This document shows, piece by piece, positions 10,613 to 23,387 of a DNA stretch of 64,000 nt (its first letter is position 1; each line of letters opens with the position of its first letter). Location: contig CAJQUW010003210.1 in assembly GCA_907163375.1 (NCBI GenBank), positions 55,698-119,697 on the forward strand, given 5' to 3'. The notes under the pieces are model-generated. The model saw nothing but the letters and a program-made list of their open reading frames with translations. It was not told the DNA's origin and ran no database searches. A program made the translations under genes and the position numbers. The DNA comes from Prostheceraeus crozeri (Eukaryota > Platyhelminthes > Polycladida > Euryleptidae).

Positions 10613-12407
10613 TGAGTTTTGTCGAATGTTTGTGTGACCTCTGAATTATCTGCTCTCTTTCACTGCTATTGAATCGAATGTGAAGATCGAGAGGTATTTC
10701 ATTCAAAATTTTCCTCATTCGAAAATATGGAACCAGTGAATTCCGCAGCGTTCAAAATAAGTACAGCGACTACTTTTTCTGTGAATACGTTGGGAACTTA
10801 AGGTAAATTTTCTCGTTGGATGCTCTATGGAAAACATGCCAAAAAAGTCAAAACAGCTATTTTGACGACACGTTTTGTATCCTCTTGCAATTAACGATGT
10901 CCTGCCATGCACGTGCAATTTTGCGTTTACTCCCTAAGAATATCAGAGTCAATTTTTTGTGACATTCTGTGATCCGATTGTTGCGCATGTTCTTTATCAT
11001 ATATTTCGGATGAAAGAGAAGGTATACTCAAACGTCAGTCGGATGCCTAATTTTCCACGATGAATTCGGATCACAAGGAAGATTTTCATATATAATGTTC
11101 ATCATTTCGGAGTTGTGGCATGGCAGTCACATTCAAAGCTTTCGCTAGTCTCCACATTCTAAAATAACTTTTATCAAAGCTATCAGTTGAGTGTGAGAAT
11201 TCAGCCTTCAGGTTAAAAAAAACAGGCTGCTGAAGACTTTACTCCAATCCAGTGACTTATTATGAGAACAAGGATTGCCCGGGCTGGCTTGATCGAATAC
11301 CTCTATGGGAAAACCCGATCAGATCGTTTCCACGCAAACGTATTGAATGTCTCGTCGAATATGATTACCATATCTTTTCACATGCCATGCAACTCAGAGA
11401 TGTTAAGCGTCTCACGAACGTCATCGGTAAACCCAAACCGAGAGAGATCACAACTTTTTTTTCAAAGTATCGGGATGCGGAAGATGTAGGTGTTGTCTTT
11501 ATGTTGAATACCTTGCACGATAACAAGAAATAACTGAGTTGCAATCGTCGTAGTAGAAGAATATCGATTAGTATTGAATGACAAATTTGATAACTGTGAA
11601 TTAGGAAATATATTTGATCAATTCGGAGGTTCTGATGTTCAAGGAAAATATGCTTAGTTTTATCGCTACACGAAGTGACATGATTTTTGCGTGATTAATA
11701 ATTGCTTGGGGGTGAGACCATCTTTAAAGATGTTGTTGGAATCCGAGAAAATCACAAATATTCACAAGATCTCCGCATGATTTTTTTCTTACATTCATAA
11801 ATTAAGCAATTTTTGTAGAAAACTTTATAAAGTCATCATTAATCAGCCGAAACATTTGGATGCATTCGTCGGATAATTTGATAAACAGTTCATCATTAAA
11901 AAAAGCAGATAGCTTTAATCATGTTGGTGAATCAATCCCTTGATGCCATCGCGCTTTTCGAATGAATCGAACTCGTCTGCAGTGGATACTGCTACTTCCA
12001 TTGAAAATTTTTCGTTCATTGATTTCACGTGATTTGTTATGCATTAGTGCCTTATTACAACTGAATACCCTTGGTGGATCTTTTAGTCTTATAAATCGTG
12101 CCTTTCTTATCATGAAAATTGCCCTCGACGGCCAACGTTTCCGGTAGATTCGAATACTTTCTGTTATTGTGAGAGTATTAGGAACATAATCAATGCAACG
12201 CTTTCCATGAAGCGCTTTTCCTGGTCTTTGGTATACTGAGATATAGGGTATGCCATTCAATTTATAATTATTTCTGCTCCTGTGAACACTGCATTTATTC
12301 ATTATCAATAATGAATGAAGTAACATTGACCGTGCTTTGACAATGCAAGATAAATTCCAAAACTGTTTATTGCCTTAGCATGCATAAGCAAGTAGAATTT
12401 GCACTAT
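10613..12407. other. Interval between the inverted repeats, no recognised gene
   Basis: Contains a 93-aa plus frame (11252-11533) and a 135-aa minus frame (12326-11919), neither with recognisable domains. If the flanking inverted repeats are transposon ends, a transposase would be expected here; I see no DDE signature, which argues against a simple autonomous element. Confidence 0.4.
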
Positions 12408-12512
12408 CCTGTCTCTGCAACAGGCCTTCGAAGCTCTCCCACAGAAAGCGTCATTCTGCCTCCTGTACAATCATAGATATCTAGTCCTCCTTGCCCTGTC
12501 TATCCGGGGGCG
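12408..12512 (-). repeat. Inverted ~105-bp repeat, copy B
   Basis: Reverse complement of 10503-10612 (shares aggccttcgaagct and cattctgcctcctgtacaa). Followed at 12505-12522 by a short G-rich run (gggggcgggtggaggg). From 12513 to 13049 nothing is recognised. Confidence 0.6.
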
Positions 12513-13049
12513 GGTGGAGGGATTAATATGTTAATGTCTCATGACAAATTTCTCAACGTTAAGCAAGTCTCCTCCTAAGATTTTGACTTGTTCCAACATT
12601 CTAAATTACATATGATGCTTCTCGCGCATCAACACTCAGCAGATTTCCATTCTAGTTCAACAAACTTATACAAATTATAGTAAAAGTATTCATATATTTA
12701 ATCAAAGCCTCAAAAATAATAATCGCGATGCATTTTACAAGTAAATGACGCAAGTTGAAGTCAATAACAACAAAAATGCAAACTGAAATATAGAAAAACC
12801 ATTGTTAGATAGCCTTATCATCATGACAATAGATGAAATATGGCGATATGAAGAGATCACTTAAGGCATGCGATACGATTTGGAAAGGATGAAAGTCGAA
12901 TTATTAAGTTAATAGGCTAAATGATGCACAAAACACAAACGAAACAGTTAAAGCAAAAAACAAGGCATAGTACATTTCAGTAAACTTAAGATGATAGAAA
13001 TCTGACACTCTATTATATTAAGGACTAGGACGGACATAGTCATTGAAAA

Positions 13050-13205
13050 CAATAGAGATCGTGCGTGGACATGCGTGGACATGCGTGGTCATGAAAACGG
13101 TACCTAAACGATGGCGGTTTCTCGTGATTGATAATAGGAAGGTACCGACAGCTAATCAGTGCTCCTGGCAAATATTTGCGGTTGCTCTCATTTCTCTTTA
13201 TAGAG
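13050..13205 (+). repeat. Interspersed repeat, shared with 56.5 kb
   Basis: Starts with three near-identical steps of gtgcgtggacat/gcgtggtcatga, then ggtacctaaacgatggcgg and a gctaatcagtg block. The same order occurs in reverse complement at 56455-56600. No inverted ends or coding potential seen; class unknown. The 400 bases that follow (13206-13615) show nothing. Confidence 0.55.
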
Positions 13206-13615
13206 CAGCTTACAAATAATTCGCCTTGCGACAAGAATATATACAGCTGTTGCATGTTTAAGTAATTTGAACGCTCTCTAAGGCGAAAAGTCGGATTTCT
13301 GTGCTTTAGACCGGCTGCACATGATTTCCATCAGCGATACATACATAACTTTCACATACTCGATGAACGCGGGGGTGCAGAGAGTCACTACACGTAAATT
13401 GCAGCCCACACATTGCACACTGAAGTTTGTTCCTATAGCCATCTTTATAGCTGTTAACAAATGTTCCCTCAGACGATTCAGGTTTCCTGCAACCCTGTAA
13501 CCTTTACTTCAATGTATTGCACACGGTGCTCAAATTGCGTAATGTGTAAACGTGAATTCAAATGTAGGTTTGAAATGAGCGAGTGGTGGCATTTGTCAGC
13601 GTGTTGCATCTTTCA

Positions 13616-14334
13616 TAGTCCGGTAGCCAGAACGAGTTTCTGCAGGGAACGAGGCCGAAAGTGAGACTTTGATAGAATGATGTACACCCTATGTCTACTT
13701 CGAATCGGCACGTCTGCCGAGTTCTAGTGAGTTCATCTTCTTGTCAGACAGGATTAAAGAAAAAGACATGTAAATCCAATAGGACGCAGATTGCAGTTTT
13801 CGACTAATATGACATTTTCTATGTTTTCTCTGATTAAACGAAAAGTACCAAGCCCATAGTCATAATTTTTGGCATGAAATGTCTTCAGGTCATTTCCTAT
13901 GATGTGCATGTGATATTATCAAGCTTCTGAAGGGCGATTTATTTGAGAATGTGGTTGAATGTGGATAAAGTTTCTCAAAATGTTTGTGTTTGCCGACATT
14001 TGAAACTCGCTAAATCTAAATGTGTCTAGCTTTATAGACAGGGGTGCATGAAGATGAAAGGAAATCACCTGAAGACATCCCAGGTCAAAATTTATGACTC
14101 TAGGCTTAGTACGTTTCGTACAATTAAAGAAAACATACAAAATTTCATTTTAGTCGAAAACTGCAATCTGTGTCCCATTGGATTTCCATGTGTTTTTTTC
14201 TTTGATCTTGTCTGACAAGAAGAGGAACTCAGTAGAACTCGGCAGACGTGCCGATTCGAAATAGGCATAGGGTGTACATCATTCTGTGAAAGTTTCACTT
14301 TCGGCTGCAGGAACTAATTCTGGCTGACGGACTA
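13616..14334. mobile_element. Foldback non-autonomous element, 719 bp
   Basis: Starts TAGTCCGG and ends CGGACTA. The first ~290 bases (agtttctgcagggaacgagg, gtgagactt, tgatgtacaccctatg, ctgccgagttctagtgag) are mirrored by the last ~280, so the element is close to one long inverted repeat around a short unique centre. The copy at 51057-51775 has exactly the same length. A TCA trinucleotide lies outside both ends. The frames read inside are artefacts of the arms. Class uncertain; nothing codes for a transposase. Confidence 0.75.
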
Positions 14335-15348
14335 TCAGTCTGGTGCTCCGCGTGCTACCTAATTTAGGCGCACGATTAATCCCTGAAAGCCTTTGATCGA
14401 GGATGCAGGTAACCAATGAAACTTCAATAGACTTGATTACCCATCATTCTGCTCCCTTGCTTTTAGAATACAAGGAATCATGCATGGGTCATAGTGCAAT
14501 TCATTTCGCTATCATTCCTTTGTAAATCACAATATCGGGTGCAATGACAATTGCCTCTCAATTCCTCTCAAAAGTATCAAGAGTTATCACTGGCAATTTT
14601 TTGTGTAGTGTAACTCAAATTGAAGAATTTGATATCGCATATACAGTTGCTTCATTGTGTATTGATATAATGCTCATAAAATGAGTCAAAGGAAAATTAT
14701 TACAGCGCCAGATACATGTACTGCGTAATAGCATGAACACCTTTAACGTGGTACATAAAAGACAAATACCATGTGTTTATCTTCTCCCATCTTCTCAGTT
14801 GAGCTAGCTTGTTGCGTCGATACCTCAAGCCTTTTTCAGATTTTTCATCGATTGAAGACTCTTTCTCTGGATCTTCTTCCAGACGTTGATCTGATGATGC
14901 CAATTGAATAAGTTAAGTCTAAATTTTACAGTGGCTTCACGATTCCGCCTCAGAAGTGACGTGTGTCCCCAAGATTGCTTAGGTAAGTAATCGTATATCT
15001 CAAGTGAATGAGAATCTAAGTTTCTAAGTCAACCTTGCTCCCAAACAAATTTCTATGTGCCCTATTGAGCATAGACATATGAAGATTCCGTTCATCCTCT
15101 TACGTAGGATCAACGCTTGAGTGAGTTTAAATATCGCATAATTGCAAAATTTGCTGTGTTTCTGACAGAAGTCTTAGCTGCATGATGGAGCACGAAGATG
15201 AGTTCGCGAATTGTGTGGCTATTGGAATGATTCGCTGTGGACGTAACGTATGTTTGTAGAGAATTGGATGCATCGCATGTACATGTAGGTTAGCTGTTAG
15301 GAACTGGTGGGTGCGTTGGTGTGAAGAAGAAAAGTATTAAAGCAGGAA
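14335..15348. other. No recognisable gene
   Basis: Includes a 67-aa minus frame (14903-14700) with a charged N-terminal half; it is short, lies in AT-rich DNA and has no known motif, so it is not called as a gene. Confidence 0.45.
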
Positions 15349-15524
15349 GGATCTGAAAGACCAAGGAAAACAAATAGAGTCACATACCGAAACCTGATGA
15401 TTGCAGCGAAGAAATATCGGTTTCAGAGCGTTTTACATCTAGCAATAGGCTGGAAATCTGCTGCTGGTATCAGCTGTTGCGCTAGAACTGTATATCGACG
15501 AATTGAATTTGACAGAAGCGGGAT
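15349..15524 (+). pseudogene. Tc1-like transposase N-terminal remnant
   Basis: The frame reads ERPRKTNRVTYRNLMI, then AAKKYRFQSVLHL and ARTVYRRIEFDRSGI before a stop. This is the GRPRKT linker and second helix-turn-helix of Tc1 transposases, where a TVxRRLxxxGL pattern is normal. About 360 bases downstream (15884-15925) a frame reads MISVGFWHNGRVKAA, which loosely resembles the MVWGGxxxNGR block of the catalytic domain. The sequence between is too decayed to follow and contains the hairpin below. It differs from the copies at 1.8 and 47 kb. Confidence 0.6.
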
Positions 15525-15763
15525 CTAAGTCTTACAGAAATGCTGTACGCATACCTCTCAATACCTTTTTGAACTGTAGTGAATTCATGCGATATCTTTC
15601 CCGTATGAATGAACAAGTTACAGGTCTCGAACACAAGCGAAAAAGATTAGAATGTTGTGAGTGACATTCTAAAAGGAGCGCTGATGAGTGACATCGCGTG
15701 ATGTGGACGAGTAGTCACTGCTTACCCTCGATTTCCACGACGGAAGACGATGTACGAGAATGA

Positions 15764-15849
15764 GAAATGCAGCAGACTGTGCATCTCTCACGAGAGAGTC
15801 TGTGAGTTCCCAGACTCTCTCGTGAGAGATGCACAGTTTGCTGCATTTC
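15764..15849. repeat. 39-bp-stem hairpin with 8-base loop
   Basis: The left arm (15764-15802, GAAATGCAGC...GAGAGAGTCTG) and right arm (15811-15849, CAGACTCTCTC...GCTGCATTTC) are reverse complements with one mismatch in 39, around the loop TGAGTTCC. The surrounding DNA is not palindromic. Such a nearly perfect, compact inverted repeat must be young or maintained. Options are a recent inverted duplication, a small-RNA hairpin, or an assembly or replication artefact. Confidence 0.85.
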
Positions 15850-15925
15850 AGAACATGGTCGATTCAGCAGTGGATTTACCGTCATGATTTCGGTCGGTTT
15901 TTGGCACAATGGACGAGTCAAGGCC

Positions 15926-18900
15926 GCTTGCTATTGTCATCAATGTCTTGGATGGCTAATGTTATCTGTCGGAGAATGTGACTCCAACAGTATATTGTTG
16001 TTCCAACAGCCTAGGGGTACTATCTCATCACCTAAGATTACAATGTGCAGCTGCACAGAGCACACCAGTCAGGTGACAGCACCTCAGCAGTTGAGTAGGC
16101 CTGACCACCATGGCCCTCACACTCTCCTGATCTTTCACCGAGCTTGCGTGGGATAAGACTGGTAGATGGGTGAAAAACTCACATCCACATTTTCCAACCA
16201 ATTTCGAACAACTTTCCGAAAGATTAATTGAAAAGCAATGAGAAAGCATTGAGCAAGAGAGATCGCATGAACTCTATCAACAATAGAAGTTGAGCTTGCG
16301 CTAATACTAGGGGGCATGCAGATCAATTGCTAGATATATGTGAAATCAATTTCTATCATTCAAAGTTATTGTTTTGATGATACTTCATTAATGAAAATAA
16401 TGGTCACTATAATTCTAAGTGCTAAGATTTTTTGTCATGCAGTATTGTTGCCAGGATCTTCCAAAAAGCTGAGACGATTCCACCTTCTACCGGTATTTAC
16501 TATCGCAAGATACTTTGTGTAGTAGCTGATCAAGTAATCGCTATAGGAAATCCGAACCTGCTGCCAGTTCACGCACCACATCCACAACGGTCGGGTTGAA
16601 CCACGGTGGTTTACTGAATGCTGTGTATGGCATTGTTTCACCCCTATAGAATCGGCTGAATTGTCGAGAGGATCATGGTTAATTGAAATCATTGGCTCTG
16701 ATGAATTGAGGCCTATGAGTTTGGAACCGATGACTGACTCTCTCTCTCTCTCTCATGGCCTATTTTGAAGCATGTTTGAAGCATGCTCTGAAATGCTATA
16801 AAGTCAAGTTTCCTGAACACGATAAGGAAACTCATGTTCAACAGCACGACTGTAAGACTTTCTAACTTAATAGAGACTTAATAAACTAATGCTGTGCAGC
16901 AATAGACCATACAAAACACGGTTATAAATCCATGTAGGTGCACTCTTACTGAAGTAATCAATCTTTCGCAGTCAATCATCTTTCACTTTCGTATTCATGC
17001 ATCATTATGGGATGAGAAACAAAAATAAGTTGGGAATAACTATCCAATCCGAGAACTGCACATTCTTGTCATAAAAAGCAGAAAGCATAGTATCATAAAT
17101 TATTTAATGAAGAAGGATAATTCATCATTTAATTTTCAACGGTGTGAGTCTATTTGTCTTTGGCAACCAGGATGAGCCTGTCTCCATTATTCTGGACGCT
17201 TAAATTCGCATAAAATATAGAAGTATTCAGTGCTACGAAAGAGTACAAAAACTCAGCAGATTTGTGAAGCCAGACTTGAACTCTGAAAACTAAAAATCAT
17301 TGACATTCGTACAACACACATCGGTCATCTAGAACAATAGCATCGAACAATAGTGCCCTAATATTTTTATGTTTGTACCGCCATCCACTCTCATCATGTG
17401 GCCCTATGTAAGCATGGAAAAGTATGTCTTTGTTGCATAATGTGCGCACATGCTACTCTTCTAATATTAGCCCATTAAACAAGCAAATAATCCTGGTGAC
17501 AGTTCACTGCATAATAATTTATCTTTAAGCTTATGATGTTAATGTTGAGTGAATTTAAATGTAAATGTGATAAGAAACTTGAGATGCATGAAACTCATCC
17601 TCTATTTTCAAAACATTTCAATACATCCGATGGTGCAGTCGGGTAAGAAGCGGTGTTGCAGATTTGGGAGGAGCAGAGGAAATAAGCAACAGATAAAGCT
17701 GAAGCTGGAGTATGTGTAGAATACAACAAACAGTCCTAAACTTACTAACTGACGATCTTGGACGATTTAAGCCTGGCGAGGAGCGTGACAATGGAAGATA
17801 TCTGAGCTCTTGGTGATCGAAACAACCTCCTCTAGATGACACGCCGAGTCCATCTGAGGCTATACCTGATGAAGTGAAAACAGGAAGTCTTCCAAATGTA
17901 TTCTCCTTCACAAAAATATTGGCGATTCATCAAGTAAGTCTTCAGTCAAAACTGTCACAGAGTTGGGATCGGTCCAATGATCCCGTCCGGTTCCAACTCT
18001 GCCCTGGCTGATGTGCACAAGATCATACAATGCACATAACAAGGTGAGAGCTAACAGAATAACATTCTAATATGATGAAAAAATAATATTCTGCGGATAC
18101 TAAAATCACTTATCATATAAATTATTCTATTTTCCACAGAAAGTATTATTTGATTTATTTGGAACATTTTAATAATTTAGCAGCTACAATTGCAGTTGCT
18201 GTTTATTTCATGAAATCAATGTATCCTTCAATGATGCGCTGCTAAACCGATGATCAGATATCCCCACTAAATGATTCCCTCCTCTTCATCTCGTAGCGAT
18301 TAAACTAAAGCCATCGTCGCATGGGGAAACAAGGTGGTTTTGCTGGTTTTGTCTCGCACCCAAATCAGTGTTCTTAAGGAATATATTGACAAACTTTGGC
18401 TTTAAATTGGATGTATGTTCCCAGCTTTGTTAGGGATTGTGAAAGAAGTATGAATTTATTCTTCCGAAGGCGAAGCAGGGCAACTGATATGTTTCCTCCA
18501 AATCTGATGATGCATAATAATACTTTGTTGTCGGTACTCCACTTCGAGGGAAGTGTTGATTGACACGCGAATAATTTTGCCCGTTTAACTTTCAAAGCAA
18601 GGCCTCCTGAAAGTGGCCTGTTTCTTTCCCACAGCTCACTACCGCTCTCTATAAAAGTAACCAGATGATGCCTTGCATGTAGACTGTGCTTCAGCAAAGT
18701 CGTAGATCGTCCATGTTTTATCTGTGACATAAACTCCAAATTTATGATATTCATAAGAATTGATGCTACTCAATAATAATAATTATAAGTAGTAAAAAGT
18801 CAATTAATAAATCTGAAATAAGTGAAAATAATCCTGTATGTTCCGATTAGTCTGCGCAGTTAACGTAAAAAGTGCAACGGGCATAAGTACTTACATCATT

Positions 18901-20384
18901 CCACATGTGAGAATTTCGGATATCATGTACTGTCTTTCTTAGGATATTTTATAAATACTTCAAAGAAAGGTTTATTTCAATGCAGCTCACGTCAACGTCA
19001 AAAGACAAAAGATATATAAGTAGGAAATACACAATTATTTACACAGAAAATCAGTTTGGTGTTCCAGAAAGAGACTCATTGAAGCGTTCGAATAAGGTCA
19101 GCTGCACTCTGAGTAATGAAGCGATGAAAACATAAGTTCTATAGGCACCTAATAAAAACACAGACATAGGGATGACCGAAGTCCTGCGTTTCATCAGTAC
19201 TCGGCGGGCTGACACTTCATGAACCTCCACAAAATTTATAAAATGTGACCGCAACACAGCAATATTGCAATTTTAGCATAGCCATAGTGCACCGAATTGG
19301 CAATACTGCTGCAAAGTTATAGAAATTATTATATTGGGAATGAACGAGTATTTAATTGCTAACGTGTATTATGTGCAGAGTAGAGCATCCATCATCAGGA
19401 TGAAAGGTACCCTCTCTGTCTGACAATTTCGAGTGATGTTCGGTATTGCATCCTTCTAGACCAGTGGAGAGCTCGAATGAAATTGTATGTAAGTGTACAT
19501 TTAGGCCATCATGATATACGTGTATGGCATTTAATTCAATGCATCATTCATATAATCTGATTAGCATCTGTAAAGAATTTAATTTGCATCGACTGCTCCT
19601 TTAGATAACTGAACATCTGGTTGCTATCATTTATGTTCTCTTATGCTGAATGCTTCAATGCAACGATATATTAAATGATCTGAACAGAGAATAGAAACCT
19701 TAATGCTCTAAGATCGATGTGATCGTTTGCATCTAGTGGCACAGTCATTAAATGCCTGGCATCACAGCACTCTAGAAAGACATGACTATGTCAGCATCGT
19801 GCAAGTCATTGCTATAGAGCATTTGAAATCTGAGAGCTGTTATATCTTTAATAGAAAAAAACTACCGGCATGAAAAAGGCTAAAGAGGACTTAATACTTA
19901 GTGTATTCCTGACAAAGACAATGAGTTGTGCAAATTATTACATAATTATTTTAATACGAAAACTCTGATATCACACTCGAGTAAAATGCTAAGCGGATGA
20001 GTAGGCTATTGGAGAGTCAATGTAAAGTGTGACACTCATTTTCAAAAGCGGGGTTTTGAACCATCTTTGACAACTATGTATTAGAAAGGATTTTAAATGA
20101 AGCTATTAAGCATTCCTATTAAACAGTCCATTTAATTATGCATCTCTTCAATTGAGCTAAGAACAGGATCAGTTGAATACAAAATGCAGTAATCAGGCCT
20201 TAAGCTAATAGCTAGTTTATTATGTACTGAGGATTATTGCATAAATTTACAATTCATGACTACCAAATCCATCTAAATATCAAAAAGACACTTATGAAAG
20301 CTGAAAGCATGTTGCTGAGGACAATAATTTTTGATGTAAAGTTTAAAAACTAGTTTGAGATGCAAATCTGATATCGAATGTCAG
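15926..20384. other. Long stretch without recognisable genes
   Basis: Contains a (TC)n run at 16737-16754, a 14-bp palindrome tgtgcagctgcaca (16043-16056) and a small imperfect hairpin cagagttgg...ccaactctg at 17959-18003. The largest frame is 126 aa on the minus strand (18754-18374), with no domain I recognise. No transposon ends, RT or transposase motifs seen. Confidence 0.45.
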
Positions 20385-20884
20385 CAGTGGCGTACCCAAG
20401 GGGGGACAAAGGGAACATGTCCACCTCCGAAATGAAATCTGAGCGGGAGACAATTTTCGTGTTTTATACGGGAGTATATTAACATCATTCTATGTCGAAT
20501 TATTGATTTATTAATGTGAGAATCTGAGATCCTACAATTGGCCGCTTGGTTAAGTTTCGCATGTCCCCTGTTGTGCAACGACCGCTAGAGATGTTCATTT
20601 CTGTGAGTCAGATAGTGATGAGCATACTTGAAGGCATAATGTTTACAAACAGATCTAAAAGCTACATCTTAAGATATTATATATAAACTTGTATATACTG
20701 TATTTTTTATGTTACTCGTGTATCGTGAATGATCAATAAAAGACAAAATTAGATCACAATCAAATCAGATATGTATGAATATTATTAGGGCTTCTTCTGA
20801 TTTACGAAATTATTAAGCATAGGCTTATATCAATTAAGCCACATTTATTGTTCTCCCGGAAATGAAATCCTGGCTACGCGACTG
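20385..20884. mobile_element. Non-autonomous hAT-like element, 500 bp
   Basis: Left end CAGTGGCGTACCCAAGGGGG; the right end is an imperfect inverted copy ending GGCTACGCGACTG. The flanking octamers aatgtcag and attatcag agree at six of eight positions, consistent with a decayed 8-bp hAT target duplication. CAGTGGCGTA-type ends are common in animal hAT families. No transposase inside. Confidence 0.55.
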
Positions 20885-21429
20885 ATTATCAGTACCTGTA
20901 AATGGAAGCATGCTCAAGGATTTACGAGCCATACAATCATTTTTGAATATATTCATTTGATCACGGTTTTAAGATCATGTAGGCCTACCTGATTTGCACG
21001 CATCAATCATTTTGTGCGAGCCGCAAGAAACTTTCAAAATATTTACAGGGTGATTCAAAAGTCGGTGCAAAAAGTAATGGCGATATCTCAGTGATTATTT
21101 AAGATATCAACCTAATTTTTTCTTCTTTAAGTTGTCAAAGGAATGGGATTTGATAATCTATTTGTTACATTAGCACACTAATTCACTCCGTTGTTGAAAA
21201 TTTCAGAAGTTTCGCTATCATTTATATGCTTTATAGTCGCTCGAATTATTCACTGCATCGTACTTGCAATCTCTGTTTGCTGACTCAGTGCATAAGTATC
21301 CAGTTCATAGATATCCAACATTTAAACATACAAACTGATGTTCAAGTTCATAGATATCAAGTTCTTGAAATTGAATTATGACAATCAAGTGTATGGAGAA
21401 CCTTACGTCATCATCTTCGTTTACACCCC

Positions 21430-22127
21430 TACAAGCTTCAACTCTGTCAAGCAATTTCTGAGACAGATAAGATATCCAGACTTGAATTCTCAGACCACAT
21501 AAGATCTCTGTCACCGACTCAACTAGGAAATATTCTGTGGACCGACGAAGCAATATTCCGACTCGATGGTGTCGTAAATAAACACAATTGCATAGTGTAG
21601 GGAACAGAGAGGCCACACCCAGTTTCACAGAGTCTCCATGCCAATCAAGTCAGTGTCTGGATGGGATTCTCCAAAGAACTAAAGCTGACCCTTTATTTCT
21701 TTGAAGGGACAGTCACAGGTGACAGATACCTTAAAATGCTCCATACTCATGTCATACAACTTCAGTCTTCGGGCAAGATGAATGATGTAGCCTTCCAGCA
21801 AGATGGGGCGCCACCTCATTTCGCCAAGAAAGTTTCTGAATTCCTAAAGGAAGTGTTTGGTGACCGTGTAATTGCACGTGGATTTCCCACCAGGTGGCCA
21901 CCCAGGTCTCCGGATCTTTCCCATTAGATTTTTACTGGTAGGGTACACTGAAAAACAGGGTATACCATCATGGAAGGCCAGGCTCCATGGAAGAGTTGAA
22001 GAGCCGCATTACGAACGAAGTTGCCTTGTTGAATCAGTTAGAACTGATAAAAGCTATCTCAGACGTTCTTTACCGAGCGGAATTGCTGGTTAAGGTAAAT
22101 GGTGATGTCTTTGAGTATTCAAAATGA
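21430..22127 (+). pseudogene. Mariner-like transposase, DD41D
   Basis: The readable core begins ILWTDEAIFRLDG (first catalytic Asp), continues through MGFSKELKLTLYFFEGTVTG and VAFQQDGAPPHF (second Asp), then WPPRSPDLS and PLDFYW (third Asp), and ends LLVKVNGDVFEYSK and a stop at 22125-22127. I count 41 residues between the second and third Asp, the spacing described for the DD41D (Visitor) group. At least one frame change (near 21925) and two stops break it. The N-terminal DNA-binding part upstream of ~21430 is not recognisable. Confidence 0.8.
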
Positions 22128-22401
22128 ATCTTTGTTTTCTTAATATGATCTTATTTGAAAATCGCTTGTCATTATCTAAAAAACTTTGGAAGAGAAAAAC
22201 ATAGTGGGAATAAACAAAAATTGAATAAATACATTAATAAAAAATAGTAATTAGTGTGCTAATGAACAAAAACTGAATTAATAAATTCAGTTAAAAAAGT
22301 AATTAATGTGTTAATGGAACAAATAGATTATCAAATCCCATTCCTTTACTCAAGAAGAGATCGACGAAGCTGTTGCTCTTATCTTCGACAATCAGCTCAT
22401 C

Positions 22402-23387
22402 ATGGATGAAGACCCTGCTGTGGTTTCTCAATGTCCTCCTGTGCAACCTGCTGAATCGTCAGTGATTTTCTATGAGCTCACCTCTTCGGACAAAGAAACT
22501 CAAACACAAAACAATTCCGATGTGTTATTTGGATACGATGCTTCTCAAGCTAACCTGGACATTGTTGCTTCCACCAGCTCCTTCATTGATTCTGTCATTG
22601 CGTTTTCTGTCCTCGGTTCCTGACAAATCTACTGCTACCCATATTGTCAAGGTTGATCTCGCTGCCCCAAACAACTTACCTCAGACTGTAAGCCCTACTG
22701 AGCCTACGCGTGTCGAGTATTCGGTGGACCTTGACAGCGAAGAGGATCCGTCGCCGTCTCCAGTTACCTCAGAAAATGCTCCTGCAATGCAACTCGCTGC
22801 TCCTGTTGCCGCAATTCCTCAAATCCTTCAAGTAAGAGCCCATCTCCGACAATCAGGAATCCTCCACGGCTCCTGTTAGTCAAGCTGCTTCTCATATGAC
22901 CAACTCTAACTCAGTTGATCCACTATCTCAGGTGACGAAAATGGCTGTCTTCAGTGATGCAAACATCAAGAATTTCCATATGCATGATCTAGCCGTCATC
23001 TCCGAGCCCAACGGTCGTCTCAGCTTCTACAAGCAATTCCTGAAGAAATATAGTAGTGATTCATTTGATCAAGTCGTGAAAGTGCCCTTTTGTATGTCTT
23101 TGCTAGATCGTGGTAATTTACCCACCACCAATTTCAATCTGTTTCGTATTTTAATATACAATTTACGCCGTCTTTTCCCTATGGGTAGTATCTATGTTCT
23201 TTTATTAGGTGAATCTGATAATTTCACTGAATCCGAAATCAATAACATCAAAGAATTGAACTCTCTAATTCAAACTCGTAATCCAGCGAATTGTACTATC
23301 GTTAATCCTCCCATTATCTTTGCCACTCAGCAACATTTATGGGATTCTGCAACTCGCTCATCTATTTTTGATATAATTAAAGCTACT
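22402..23387 (+). pseudogene. PLE ORF1: Ser/Pro-rich leader plus SGNH-hydrolase-like domain
   Basis: Three consecutive frames read as one decayed protein. The leader (22402-22890) is rich in Ser, Pro, Gln and acidic residues. The domain (22896-23387) shows MAVFSDANIKNF where SGNH enzymes have their GDS block, DRGNLPTTN about where they have the GxND block, LRRLFPMGSIYVLLL, ESDNFTESEINNIKELNSLI, and a closing HLWDSATRSSIFDIIKATL that corresponds to a typical terminal HWTxxTAxxIF motif. The catalytic Ser would be in FSDAN. GDSL/SGNH modules are known in giant Athena/Terminon PLEs and in CR1 and Ngaro-type elements. I assign the fold by pattern only. The frame ends just past the MITE insertion at 23388. 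Confidence 0.5.

Noticed and set aside
13050-13100. Three cgtggacatg steps as a CRISPR-like or minisatellite array
   Set aside because: Only three short units without spacers, part of an interspersed repeat; CRISPR arrays are not expected in this type of DNA.
15681-15716. ctgatgagtgacatcgcg, a hammerhead-like core with possible stem II
   Set aside because: No GAAA box or cleavage triplet follows the stem and no closing stem I was found; probably chance.
18374-18754. 126-aa minus-strand frame as a gene
   Set aside because: No motif, no family resemblance and no splice or promoter context; length is within chance for this composition.
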